Assembly: GCA_018676675.1 (NCBI GenBank)
Contig: JABHEG010000234.1
Span: 1 to 64,000 of the forward strand
DNA: 64,000 nucleotides
From: Lentisphaerota bacterium
GTDB lineage: Bacteria > Verrucomicrobiota > Lentisphaeria > Oligosphaerales > JABHEG01
Direction: 5' to 3'
A program made the translations under genes and the position numbers. Shown here one piece after another: positions 17,724 to 27,714 of the stretch. Numbering within the stretch: the stretch's first letter is position 1; every line of letters starts with the position of its first letter. The notes under the pieces are model-generated. The model was given only the letters and a program-made list of their open reading frames with translations, did no database searches and was not told where the DNA came from.

Positions 17724-20700
17724 CGAGCAAACTCCAATACAGTCCCGTTCACCGCGTAGATCCAGAATGCCTGTCCGTTGCCGACACCATCGCCAGGTTG
17801 AAGCTGCCCGTACACCTGGACCGCGGCATCCCACGACCAGGCAGGGAAGAAGACTGCCGGATTGTCGATGAGCACGGCGTCCCCCGGCAGACCAACCAGA
17901 TTCCACCCCGGTTCCAACTCAACGGTTCCTCCGAGAGCCGGCAACCCAGCGACCGGGACGACGACCGCTGCATCGCAGTAGACCCAGTACCCCACCAACG
18001 GCTCAACCGTCGTGACCGTCGTGTACCTCTGCTCCCCGGGCAACCAGGCATACACCGCATCGGTATGGATACTGCCCAGAGGGAAGACGGCTTCGACCGA
18101 TGGATCGACCGGCTCGACGGGTATGGAGATCAGGTTCCAGCCAGCCTGGAGATCAAGATCAACGTTCAGGCGCTGCAGGACGGCGAAATAGCGCGTTGTT
18201 GGGCGAGCCGGTTCAAGTGTCAGCTCGGTGGTTGTGAGCATATCCACGCGACTCCCGGGGATACAGGCCCCCGCAGGTTCCGCCAGCTCACACAAGGTCA
18301 GTCCATCATCAGGAACATCCGTCGAGTCCCAGCTCAGGTGGACCGATGTGTCGGCAACCGTCACCTCGAATTCCCATCCCATCGTGTCCGAAGGCCCATG
18401 CATATCACGCCGCAGACGCCCTGCATCACCGATGAACGCAATCGCGTCACCTGCCTCAGCGTCGACATCATAGTCGCCATCGAAGGCCTCGGTCGCGGCC
18501 TCACTCACACCAAACGAGACGGCGCCCGGGGCCGCCGCATCAGCGGCAATCTCAACCAACCAATCCGTGTAGACAAAGACAGAGACATCCGCCTCAGGCG
18601 AGGCACTCCCGGCCAGATCGCTCACCTCGTAGGAAAAGGTATCTATTCCGCCCGCGGAACCAGCTTGGTATACCACCTCACCAGTGCCCTGATCAATCAC
18701 CCCGAGTTGCCCCTTCGTTGGGGCAGCCGTAACCAAATACGTAAGGGAATCCCCGCCCTCACCAACATCGGGATCGGCACCAAACAGCTGCACCGTGACG
18801 CTCTGCCCGGCCTGAACCACCAGCTCACCCACATCCCCGGCCGTCGGCGGTGTATTGCCAATCGTGACACTGGCCGGCGCCGTGTTCGCACTGGTTGCGT
18901 CGGGGCCATTCACATCGTACGGATCGGTCACTGCAGCAACACTCACATCCCAAACATCATCCTTCGTGGTGTGGCCACTGCCCAATGTCACGCCACCGAC
19001 CATCACCACGGGGTCACTGTCCCGCAACGTCCAGATTACCAGATAGTCAATGATCAAATCGGCATCAGGATCCACAGCGTCTGTGTCAACGCTCACCATG
19101 ACGTCGTCACCGGTCAACGGAGCAGTCGTGCTCAGTGAAATCGCCGGGACGCCGGCAGCTTGATCCACATCGTTCACTGTGATATTCCACTCGGCGTCGG
19201 CAGTAGCAGGTTCACCCGCTGAGTCGGTGATCGTGCAGACGAGCGTCTGGGCGAGACTCTGGGCCGGATGATCGACCACATCAACGTCAAACGTATGGGT
19301 GTAACTCGCCGATTCCGCCCCCAGGATCGCGTCCCCGCCGTTCAGACGCCACACATACGTGTACCCGGGCACACCGTCACCGGCGATGACGCTGAATGTC
19401 TGCTCAACACCTTCGTCCACCGAGGCCGGGGAGGCGGGGGTCTGGTCCTCCACGGCAAGAGCCGCAGTGAAATGAGCCGTCACGACCACATTCTCAGCAG
19501 GAGTTACGGTCGTCTGGGAAGCTGTCGCCTGTGCGAATGCGGCATCCCCGTCGGCCGTCCAGTTCACAAACTGCCATTCGGTATCCGCCGTGGCCGTGAG
19601 ATCGAGACTGGGCGCATCATCCGTGTCCACCAACGTCACCGTCGATGGTGCCGTCGAACCGGATCCATTCACCGCAAAGGCGACGCTCACATCGTCGTCC
19701 TGTTCCGTCGCCCCGAAATCGGCATCCGCGATGGGGTCGGCCCCGCTCGTCCCGGCTACGGTGAGGACAGCGCTGTCCGAACTGGTATCATCGTCATCCT
19801 CTGCCGCGGACAGGGTCACAGACTGCCACTGGTCCCAGTTACTGTCGTCAAAACTCAGTGTGTCTCCCTCGTCGGGAACAACTCCCAAGCTGGTGTCACC
19901 TGAGCTCCACGCGACGGCCACCCCCAACGGCGCCGTGGGCACCCCGGTCAAGCGTACGCGCGTCGTCCCCGTGCCACCTTCGGGAACAGCCACCGGGGTC
20001 GTCTCGATCTCGAAGGCTATCTCAGGACCAATCCCGTAGTAGTGCGTTGCACCGGCGGGCACAGTCAGAGAGGTCGCCGTGGACAACGCGAAAGCGGAGC
20101 CGGGAACAACCTCACCATCTCGCCCCGTCAGCTGCCAGGCCAACAGCGTCACGTCCCCCGGGAGCTCAGCCGGATCCCAGGAGATCACAATGTCGCGACT
20201 CGCATCAGCCGAAGCTTCAATCTGCCAATGGCGTCCGGCAAAACCGCCACGCACATCACGCTGGAGGCGCTTCAAAGCAGGCTCGACCCCCTCCGGAGCC
20301 AGAAACACTGCCTCACCGGAGCCAGACGGAGGAGGAGGAAGAATGCTCCCCCAGCCAATGTCAAAGGCCGGCGTTGTCCCCTGCTGGATGCCCAACTCAA
20401 GGGCAGCGATGGAAGCGCCGGAGAGGTCAAAACGGAGGAGATAGTCCAGCACGATGATGTCGACTCTCACGGCGCCCGACAGAGCGTCTCCATCATCAAC
20501 TTGGTACGCAAACGAGTCGGTACCGGTATACCCAGGTATGGGCGTATAGGTGAACGTGCCAGGGCCACGCTCGGCCTCAGCCAACGCACCATGTTCGGGA
20601 GGCGTCGAGATCGTGAACGTCAGTGCGTCAACGCCCTGATCGACGTCGGGATCCGAAGCGGTCAGCTCGATCACGCTGAGCGTGTTCTTGTGGACGCCGA

Positions 20701-23700
20701 CCTGGGGAACAGTGTTACCCTCCGGTGGCGTGTTGGCGATGGTGACACTGGCGGAAGCCGCCTGCGAACTGGTCACGTTCTCGCCGGTTGCGCCATAGGG
20801 ATCAGTGACAGCCGCAGCAGTCACGTCCCATGTTTCGCCCTTCATGGTGTGTTCGCTATCCAGCGTGATTCCATCGACGGTCACCACCGGCTCACTGCCC
20901 CGAAGCGTCCACGTCACAGCGTAATCAATGACGGTATCGTCGTCCGGATCCACAGCACCAGTCGTCACACTGAGGACGCCATCCTCACCGGTCCTTGGAT
21001 TGGTGGGGGCCAGAGAAATCACCGGAGGGCCCGGCTCGCGATCAACATCCTGGACGGTAACACTCCACTCAGCGTCAATCGAGGCTCGCACGGGGTATGA
21101 ATCGGTCACGGTGCAGACCAGCGTCTGGTCCACCGTGCCCTCCGGATGAACAACGACGTCCGCCCCTGGAGCGTGGGTGTAGGATACGCTCTCCTCCCCA
21201 TCGATCGGGACATCGTTCAGGGTCCAGACGTACGTATACGGAGGAACACCCCCCGACACGTCGATGGAACACAGTTGTTCCGTCCCTTCGTCCATCGATA
21301 CAACTTGAGCCGTTCCCGGGCTCGCCAGGTCAATGACCAGGGCCGGCGGCTTCACGTCGATCGTAGCGGCGGCACCGGCCATCGCTACCGGCGTTCCGGC
21401 ATTGGTACCCGAAGGACGGTCGATCCGTACGGTCCAGGTGTCACCAAACACGCCATCCACCGGAACCGTCACCTCAAGCGAACCAATGACCAAACTGCCA
21501 GTCACTCCGCCGCCAATGTCAAATGCCCAGCCAACCAGGACCGCTCCCGGCACCGTGGCGTTGTCATTGAAGTCCGGGTTCGCTGCCAGTCCCGGATCCT
21601 TGACGAAAGAAACGGCAGAGACGTCAGTTGCTTCACCATTGGCAACGACCGAGGCGATGAATTGGAGAGTCGTCAACACCGTGCTGCCGGCTTCGAGCGA
21701 AATCGGGATGCTGACCACGTTACCGGCCTCCTCCTCGACATCGCCAATCGACAGTGTGGCATCGGCCGGGGGGGCCGTCTCATCCGGCGCGGGGCTGTCT
21801 CGAGATTGCCGTCCGCCGGCAAGCAATCGACGGCGTTCATAGCGAGGGAACAACGACACGGGCAGCAGGGAACGTCGGAACGTGAGATCGATATCGGACT
21901 GGTTCACGGCTCCGTCGCCTCCGGCCGTGGGCGGTGAATCCTCGCTGAACGCATTGGAGGAATCCCACCGGTCAGTGCCGTTCGTCGGCACGGGATCACC
22001 CGGTGCGGGGATGCCGAACTGCCAGTAGCGGAGCGCGCGGACGTCCGCGCTGTCCAAAACACCATCGCCAAAGCCCCCGCCCGATTCGCTTCCCCCTCCA
22101 GGGACGACATCGCCGACCAGGTACCATGCGGGGCTTACCGTGACCGTACCTTCTCGGCCAACCACATCCAGAGTCGTGCCGTTGTCCGTCGCACTGGAAA
22201 CGTTGACCGTGATCGTGTAGGTCTCCCCCTCCGCTGCCGTTCCAGGGATCGGGACGGAGACGGTCCCAAGCGCCGTTCCCGCTCCGCTTAGTGCGAGCCC
22301 TGAACCGGCCTGCCAATTGAGCAGGATTGTTCCCGGCAACGCCGTGTTGTTGTTCAACGACAACCCGGGAAGCCCCCCCGCCGGGGTGAACGAGGCCAGA
22401 TCGACCAGGGCCGCTGCCCCCCCAACAGGCGCCACCACAATACTGAAACTGAGCTCCGTCACCGTTGTGCCGGGGTCTACATCAATCGAGACGGGCACGT
22501 CAGCGACAGCGCCAAAGGGACCATCCACGGCAGCCTGTGGAGAAACGACTCCATCAAGCGAGAACTCAAGCGAGAACTGGTCGGCAGCAACACTCGGGTT
22601 GCCAGCCAAATCGTCAACCGCACCTGCGTCGAGATCGACAGTGACGTCGCCCTCGGCCGTGGCGGTGATGTCGACCGTCCAGGTCTCATCCGGCGTCACG
22701 ACCTGCAGATTGCCCGCCGTCCCGTTTACCACGAACAGATATTCGAGAACGAACTCCTCCACAACTTCCGAGAACGTCACCGTGAGCTCAAAGCTCTGGT
22801 TGGGCGTAGGGTTCGGTTCCGTTGAGGTGAGTGTAACGGTCGGGGCCTGGCGGTCAAACGACACCGTCAGTGGCGTAGCTGCCGTGCTGGTGTTACCAGC
22901 CAGGTCATGAGCGACCTCGGCATCAATCGAGGCCGTCACATCACCGTCCACGGTAGGATCGATTGTGGCCGTCCACTTCCTCCCGCTCAGCAGGGCATCT
23001 TCGACCAGACCGACAACCGCGCCGTTAGTGACACCGATGTCACCACTGACAAACTCCTGGACCACTTCGGAGAAGGTGATAACGACCTCGAATTGCGCGT
23101 CATTGCTGGGACTGCTCTGGTCAGTTGTGAGGGTGACGCTGGGGATACTCGTATCCACCACGATGCTTGCGTTGATAGAGAGCGAGCCGGCGGCCCCGGG
23201 GGCGGGAAGTGTTCGAGACACATCAGAGTCTGTTGCCTCGATCCCTCCACCGTTAAGCGTGAGAGCACCCGTATCGCGGTACTCGAGGCGGCTGCTGTTG
23301 TTCCCGGCGGCAACCGTGAACGCAAAGGTCAGTGTGTCCGTCCCGCTGCCGCTCTGGTAGTGCGCCACGGCATCATTGGCCCCACCTCCAGTGCTCAGCG
23401 TCAATGCCGGTGTTCCCGTCACTTCCACAGCCGTATCAAACTGCACCAACAGAGCAATCGCGTCCCCCTCCTTGTAGTACCCGTCCGGTGTCGAGGCGCC
23501 ATCGTTGTCCACCGAGACAACGCCGGGAAGTGGGTTCACTGAGATCTGTCCGGCAACTGTGGACACGGTATCCGCCAGGGAGTTGGTCAAATCGGCTCGC
23601 TGGTCCAGGTCCGGGTCGGCATTCCGGGGGAACGTGAGGGTGGAAACGCCATCTGCGACCGCCTGGAGTTGGAAGGTAAACGTCGGGGCTCCAGTCGGGG

Positions 23701-24121
23701 CAGCGGCCACGGCCGTTCCCCCACCAAAGGCGAAGGCTGTCAGGGTCAGGATGGAATGTTCGCCGTCCTCCTCCGTCAATTGAGCATCGAACCACAAAGG
23801 CGAAACACGGGGCTCGACGCCTTGCGCACTGCTGGTGACGTACTCAACGACAGTCGGGTCGAAGGCCACTCGCACACGCAGCAAGCTCAGGTTGTCCGAG
23901 TTGGCCACCGTCACCGTGACATCCGCCACGGAGCCATCGCCTTCGGCTTGGATCTGGTACGTCCCGACCGACAGCTGCGTGGATGCCCACAGAGGTGCAC
24001 TGACCAACAGCGCCAAAGAGGCGATACGGGTCACACTTATGAGAAATGACACGGATTTCGTTAACGCCGCATGCGGGCGATCAAGCGTGCGCGCCTGCGA
24101 GGAACATCGCCTGCGAACCAT
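17720..24121 (-). CDS. Giant secreted multidomain protein with cohesin-, Ig- and dockerin-like modules
   Basis: 2133 residues. The start at 24121 has AGGAG eight bases before it and gives a signal peptide (about 22-47, ending LWASTQ). The order is: a cohesin-like domain (about 48-175), Big/SwmB-type Ig domains (about 185-490, with FSEVVQEF and FSEVVEEF repeats), a second cohesin-like domain (about 21340-22560 includes two of these), a dockerin-like pair of EF-hand loops at about 21860-22130 (GDGVLDSADVRALRYW and GDGAVNQSDIDLTF), PKD/Ig-like repeats in two long duplicated units, cadherin-like segments (GTFTYTPIPGYTGTDSFAYQ), and a C-terminal double motif (AGWNLISIPV, PGWNLVGLPG). No LPXTG, PEP-CTERM or T9SS signal is evident. 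Likely surface-associated scaffold or adhesin. Confidence 0.85.
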   Translation of the reverse strand: MVRRRCSSQARTLDRPHAALTKSVSFLISVTRIASLALLVSAPLWASTQLSVGTYQIQAEGDGSVADVTVTVANSDNLSLLRVRVAFDPTVVEYVTSSAQGVEPRVSPLWFDAQLTEEDGEHSILTLTAFAFGGGTAVAAAPTGAPTFTFQLQAVADGVSTLTFPRNADPDLDQRADLTNSLADTVSTVAGQISVNPLPGVVSVDNDGASTPDGYYKEGDAIALLVQFDTAVEVTGTPALTLSTGGGANDAVAHYQSGSGTDTLTFAFTVAAGNNSSRLEYRDTGALTLNGGGIEATDSDVSRTLPAPGAAGSLSINASIVVDTSIPSVTLTTDQSSPSNDAQFEVVITFSEVVQEFVSGDIGVTNGAVVGLVEDALLSGRKWTATIDPTVDGDVTASIDAEVAHDLAGNTSTAATPLTVSFDRQAPTVTLTSTEPNPTPNQSFELTVTFSEVVEEFVLEYLFVVNGTAGNLQVVTPDETWTVDITATAEGDVTVDLDAGAVDDLAGNPSVAADQFSLEFSLDGVVSPQAAVDGPFGAVADVPVSIDVDPGTTVTELSFSIVVAPVGGAAALVDLASFTPAGGLPGLSLNNNTALPGTILLNWQAGSGLALSGAGTALGTVSVPIPGTAAEGETYTITVNVSSATDNGTTLDVVGREGTVTVSPAWYLVGDVVPGGGSESGGGFGDGVLDSADVRALRYWQFGIPAPGDPVPTNGTDRWDSSNAFSEDSPPTAGGDGAVNQSDIDLTFRRSLLPVSLFPRYERRRLLAGGRQSRDSPAPDETAPPADATLSIGDVEEEAGNVVSIPISLEAGSTVLTTLQFIASVVANGEATDVSAVSFVKDPGLAANPDFNDNATVPGAVLVGWAFDIGGGVTGSLVIGSLEVTVPVDGVFGDTWTVRIDRPSGTNAGTPVAMAGAAATIDVKPPALVIDLASPGTAQVVSMDEGTEQLCSIDVSGGVPPYTYVWTLNDVPIDGEESVSYTHAPGADVVVHPEGTVDQTLVCTVTDSYPVRASIDAEWSVTVQDVDREPGPPVISLAPTNPRTGEDGVLSVTTGAVDPDDDTVIDYAVTWTLRGSEPVVTVDGITLDSEHTMKGETWDVTAAAVTDPYGATGENVTSSQAASASVTIANTPPEGNTVPQVGVHKNTLSVIELTASDPDVDQGVDALTFTISTPPEHGALAEAERGPGTFTYTPIPGYTGTDSFAYQVDDGDALSGAVRVDIIVLDYLLRFDLSGASIAALELGIQQGTTPAFDIGWGSILPPPPSGSGEAVFLAPEGVEPALKRLQRDVRGGFAGRHWQIEASADASRDIVISWDPAELPGDVTLLAWQLTGRDGEVVPGSAFALSTATSLTVPAGATHYYGIGPEIAFEIETTPVAVPEGGTGTTRVRLTGVPTAPLGVAVAWSSGDTSLGVVPDEGDTLSFDDSNWDQWQSVTLSAAEDDDDTSSDSAVLTVAGTSGADPIADADFGATEQDDDVSVAFAVNGSGSTAPSTVTLVDTDDAPSLDLTATADTEWQFVNWTADGDAAFAQATASQTTVTPAENVVVTAHFTAALAVEDQTPASPASVDEGVEQTFSVIAGDGVPGYTYVWRLNGGDAILGAESASYTHTFDVDVVDHPAQSLAQTLVCTITDSAGEPATADAEWNITVNDVDQAAGVPAISLSTTAPLTGDDVMVSVDTDAVDPDADLIIDYLVIWTLRDSDPVVMVGGVTLGSGHTTKDDVWDVSVAAVTDPYDVNGPDATSANTAPASVTIGNTPPTAGDVGELVVQAGQSVTVQLFGADPDVGEGGDSLTYLVTAAPTKGQLGVIDQGTGEVVYQAGSAGGIDTFSYEVSDLAGSASPEADVSVFVYTDWLVEIAADAAAPGAVSFGVSEAATEAFDGDYDVDAEAGDAIAFIGDAGRLRRDMHGPSDTMGWEFEVTVADTSVHLSWDSTDVPDDGLTLCELAEPAGACIPGSRVDMLTTTELTLEPARPTTRYFAVLQRLNVDLDLQAGWNLISIPVEPVDPSVEAVFPLGSIHTDAVYAWLPGEQRYTTVTTVEPLVGYWVYCDAAVVVPVAGLPALGGTVELEPGWNLVGLPGDAVLIDNPAVFFPAWSWDAAVQVYGQLQPGDGVGNGQAFWIYAVNGTVLEFAR

Positions 24122-24581
24122 AGAGAACGCTCCTAACTGCATATCGCTCCCGTGGAGGGAACGGAGGTGGGCTTCCTGCCGCGCGTGCCGGTCTGACACC
24201 GGCGCGCGCCAGCGCTGCGAACAGACACCCGCCCGATCACAGCACGTTGTATGCCACAACATACCCCAGTTGCTCCTTTGAGGCGAGCAGAAATGGCCGG
24301 ACTGAGCCGCGTCCCGACGCCGCGGGGTAGGCGGTCTGGCCTGCCCGTCCGAGCCGCGCACAGCGTGAGCGGTCTTCCTCCTGTCGGGCCGAGAAGAAGC
24401 CCCCTTCCGGTGGTCAGGGCTCTGACGGACATGAACTGCACACGCGAACAGCGGAGGCTGAAGCAGCCCCTCACCATGCTGGATGTTCCCCCCGCGAGCC
24501 GTATAGTTGAGTCCCGACCGCGACCGAACGGCCCTGCGCGCCGCTCCCCGGACAGTAGCGCCCACACCGAAAATCTCTGCC
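24122..24581. repeat. Divergent intergenic region with family-B repeat and long hairpin
   Basis: A 460-bp gap between the giant protein (leftward) and the mannosidase (rightward). A strong imperfect hairpin occupies 24181-24208 (GCGCG, GCCGGT, loop CTGAC, ACCGGC, CGCGC). A family-B repeat lies at 24351-24432, starting GAGCCGCGCACAGCGTGAGC and ending GGTCAGGGCTCTGACGGAC. The same sequence family occurs at 49450-49528 and, inverted, at 44098-44171. The promoters of both flanking genes must be here; none is obvious. Confidence 0.6.
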
Positions 24582-27500
24582 ATGCTCACCGACAAGAAGA
24601 TCCTGCCCAAACTGCGCCACGTCCAGGAGCGTTACACCACCTACCTGTTCGAGCCTGTTTCAGAACTCCGGGTCAAAGCAGTGGAGACAGCCGAGCACCT
24701 GCGTCTTCCTCCGGGGGATCAGGCTGACTGGCAGCCCGTGACCAGTGGATTCTCCTGGGGCGCTCCATGGGGTTCAGCGTGGTTCCGAACCCGAACACAG
24801 CTGCCGGAGAGCTGCTCAGGAAAGCGCATCTACATTTGCGCCGAGACGGGCGCCCCGGAAGCGATGCTGGTCGTTGACGGCACCCCAAACGGCGTCTTCG
24901 ATCCGAACCACCCCGTCGTTATGCTGACCTCGGAAGGGGATACTGAACACACGTACGACATCGCGATCGAAGCCTACGCCGGAACACCTTGCGTTGGTTC
25001 GAGCCCGAATGCTATTGCTCCCCCGAGGGACGAGGAACGACCGGCCCGCTTCCGCCGGACATTCCAGCAGCTTTCACTCCTGCTGGCCCGGGAAGATGTC
25101 ATCGCTTTCGTGTTCGACCTGAGAGTGCTTTTGGATCTCGTGGAGACGCTCCCCGACCACAGTCTGCGACGCGGCCGAATCACCAGCGCACTGCAAAAAA
25201 TCTACACCGCAGTCGATGCCATGCCGGGCGAGACAGAAGAAGCGCGTTGGCGTCCGAAACTTGCCGCAGCCAGACGTCTCATGCAGCCGTTGCTCCGGGC
25301 CCGGAACGGCGACACAACGCCGACAGTGGGTATTATTGGCCACTCGCATATCGATACAGCATGGCTTTGGACCATCGCCGAAACAGAACGCAAATGCGCC
25401 CGGACGTTCTCGTCAATCCTGAACCTGATGCGCCAGTACCCGGAGTTCACCTTCATCCAGAGCGCCCCCTGCCACATGGAGATGGTGCAGCAGTATTATC
25501 CGGAGCTGCTTGACGCCGCACGGGAAGCTGTGGCGCGGGGAACGTGGGAAGTCAATGGCGCCATGTACGTCGAGCCGGACTGCAATATCCCTTCCGGAGA
25601 GTCGTTCGTCCGCCAACTCCTCTTCGGCCAACGCGCCACTGAGGCCCTGTTCGGCGTGCGCTCAGACACCTTCTGGCAGCCCGACGTGTTCGGGTATTCG
25701 GCGGCCCTTCCGCAGATACTGCAGGGCTGCGGAGTCGAGTTCTTCCTTACCACGAAGCTCAGCTGGAATGACACCACCCGACTGCCTTACGACACCTTCA
25801 CCTGGAAGGGGATCGACGGGTCAAGTGTGATCACCCACTTCAACAAGATCCACTGCTGGCCAGACCCGAAAACCCTTGCCAGCCAATGGCGAGACGTTCA
25901 GCACCCAGATGTGCAGGATCGACACCTTTGCTCGTTCGGGTTTGGCGATGGCGGCGGGGGACCGCAGTTCGAGATGCTCGAAGTGGCCCGCCGTGTGGGC
26001 GACCTCGAAGGATGCCCAAAAGGAGAGTACACCACGGTCAGCTCGTTCATGCAGGGCGTCCGCGATGAGCTCGACTGCCTGCCGGTCTGGAATGGAGAGC
26101 TCTACCTCGAGTTGCACCGCGGCACACTGACCTCCATTGCGGGCGTGAAGAAGGGCAACCGGAAGTCCGAAATCGCCCTGCGTAACGCCGAACTGGCCTG
26201 GACACTTGCCGCCTTGCAGGGCGCAACATACCCCACTGGAACTCTGAACGGACTGTGGAAAACACTCCTGATCAACCAATTCCATGACATCCTCCCCGGC
26301 AGTTCCATCCCCGCGGTCAACGACCAGGCAATCCGCGAACTGAGCGCGTGCCAAACCCAGGCTGCCGAACTGGCTGTCCAGGGCCTGCAAGAGGCTCATC
26401 CTGCGGACACTGGCGGCTCTGCCGCAGTTCTCCTGGCCAACTCCCTGAGCTGGGACCGCACGGGGGAGTGCGTTGTCCGAGACATTGCCGACGATCACAT
26501 ACCCGCGATTGGCGGGACATCATGCCAACGGATTGTGGAACTCGATGGGACTCCCGCACTGGTTGTGAGTGGGCTAACCGTTCCGGCGCTGGCAACCCTA
26601 GTCATCCCACTGACCACCGGTGAGCCCGAAGAGACCTCCCCATTCAAGGTTCGGAAGCAATCCCTGGAAACACCATTTGCCAAGGTCCGCTTCGACCGTT
26701 TGGGCCGAATCGCCTCGTTCGTGGACAAGCGCACCCGACGTGAACTGGTGACCAAAGGGGGGGGCCTCAACACGCTCTGGATTGGCGAGGATATCCCCGC
26801 TAATTGGGACAACTGGGATGTCGACTATGACCAAGCCCTGAAGATGCAGGCAGAGACTCGCTTGGTCGCTCGAACGGTCGTCGCGGACGGCCCACTCCAG
26901 CTTCGTCTGCAACTGGAATACGAACTGGGGGATGCCTCCCGGGTCGTACAGCATGTCGTCTTCCACAGCACCACCGCCCGTGTCGATTTCGAGACGGCAG
27001 TCGACTGGCAGGAGAAACACAAGCTGCTCAAGGCCGGCTTCACCGTCGATGTCCTTGCCGCAACCGCCCGACATGAGATCCAGTACGGACACTTGGAGCG
27101 CCCGACCCACGAGAACCGACCGGCCGACCGCGCTCAGTTCGAGATCTGTAACCACAAGTGGACTGATCTCTCCGAGAGCCGCTTCGGGATAGCCCTGCTT
27201 AACGACTGCAAGTACGGGCTCAGCGTCAGAGACGGAGACATGCGCCTGACCCTGCTCAAGTCGGGTACTCACCCGGACCCGAGAGGGGACAACGGTCAAC
27301 ACGCCTTTACTTACTCACTGCTGCCGCACGACAGTGGCTTCAGTACAGAGTCGGTCATCCGGCCGGCCTATGAACTCAACATGCCCGTGCTCGCGACGCC
27401 GACGACCGGCGTCCCCGCCATCGGGAAGAGCCTCGTCCAGATCGACCAGACAAACGTGATCGTTGAAGTGGTCAAGATGGCCGAAGACGGAACCGGCCTG

Positions 27501-27689
27501 GTCATTCGGCTCTACGAAGCCGAACGCAGCGGGACCTGGTGCAACATCGGATTTGCTGGAAATGTGGAACACGTCGCTGAGACCAACATGCTCGAAGAAA
27601 GTGGGAAGCCTCTGACGGTGAAGAACTCGACCGTGTCCCTCTACTTCCGGCCATTCGAGATCAAGACACTCAAAATCAAGACAGGCTAA
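24582..27689 (+). CDS. Alpha-mannosidase, GH38 family
   Basis: 1035 residues with no signal peptide, so probably cytoplasmic. An N-terminal domain (about 1-240) precedes the GH38 catalytic domain, which begins GHSHIDTAWLW (about 255-265) with the zinc-binding His and Asp. The nucleophile aspartate is in FWQPDVFGYS (about residue 368), and further conserved blocks are PCHMEMVQQYYPEL and GTWEVNGAMYVEPDCNIPSGE. The helical and beta-sandwich mannosidase C-domains follow to the end (VDFETAVDW, QFEICNHKWTDLSE). GH38 enzymes release alpha-linked mannose from N-glycan- or mannan-type oligosaccharides with retention. No strong ribosome-binding site is visible before the ATG at 24582; a start at 24507 is possible but adds an Arg-rich, unrelated stretch. 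Confidence 0.93.
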   Translation: MLTDKKILPKLRHVQERYTTYLFEPVSELRVKAVETAEHLRLPPGDQADWQPVTSGFSWGAPWGSAWFRTRTQLPESCSGKRIYICAETGAPEAMLVVDGTPNGVFDPNHPVVMLTSEGDTEHTYDIAIEAYAGTPCVGSSPNAIAPPRDEERPARFRRTFQQLSLLLAREDVIAFVFDLRVLLDLVETLPDHSLRRGRITSALQKIYTAVDAMPGETEEARWRPKLAAARRLMQPLLRARNGDTTPTVGIIGHSHIDTAWLWTIAETERKCARTFSSILNLMRQYPEFTFIQSAPCHMEMVQQYYPELLDAAREAVARGTWEVNGAMYVEPDCNIPSGESFVRQLLFGQRATEALFGVRSDTFWQPDVFGYSAALPQILQGCGVEFFLTTKLSWNDTTRLPYDTFTWKGIDGSSVITHFNKIHCWPDPKTLASQWRDVQHPDVQDRHLCSFGFGDGGGGPQFEMLEVARRVGDLEGCPKGEYTTVSSFMQGVRDELDCLPVWNGELYLELHRGTLTSIAGVKKGNRKSEIALRNAELAWTLAALQGATYPTGTLNGLWKTLLINQFHDILPGSSIPAVNDQAIRELSACQTQAAELAVQGLQEAHPADTGGSAAVLLANSLSWDRTGECVVRDIADDHIPAIGGTSCQRIVELDGTPALVVSGLTVPALATLVIPLTTGEPEETSPFKVRKQSLETPFAKVRFDRLGRIASFVDKRTRRELVTKGGGLNTLWIGEDIPANWDNWDVDYDQALKMQAETRLVARTVVADGPLQLRLQLEYELGDASRVVQHVVFHSTTARVDFETAVDWQEKHKLLKAGFTVDVLAATARHEIQYGHLERPTHENRPADRAQFEICNHKWTDLSESRFGIALLNDCKYGLSVRDGDMRLTLLKSGTHPDPRGDNGQHAFTYSLLPHDSGFSTESVIRPAYELNMPVLATPTTGVPAIGKSLVQIDQTNVIVEVVKMAEDGTGLVIRLYEAERSGTWCNIGFAGNVEHVAETNMLEESGKPLTVKNSTVSLYFRPFEIKTLKIKTG

Positions 27690-27714
27690 GCAGCACCACC
27701 AACCGGGAGCGCTG

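Noticed and set aside
17057..19138. 693-codon open frame on the plus strand opposite the giant protein and the GHL10 gene
   Set aside because: It spans two real genes on both strands, is rich in Arg/Pro/His, and has no domain signature or ribosome-binding site. It is a shadow of high-GC codon use.
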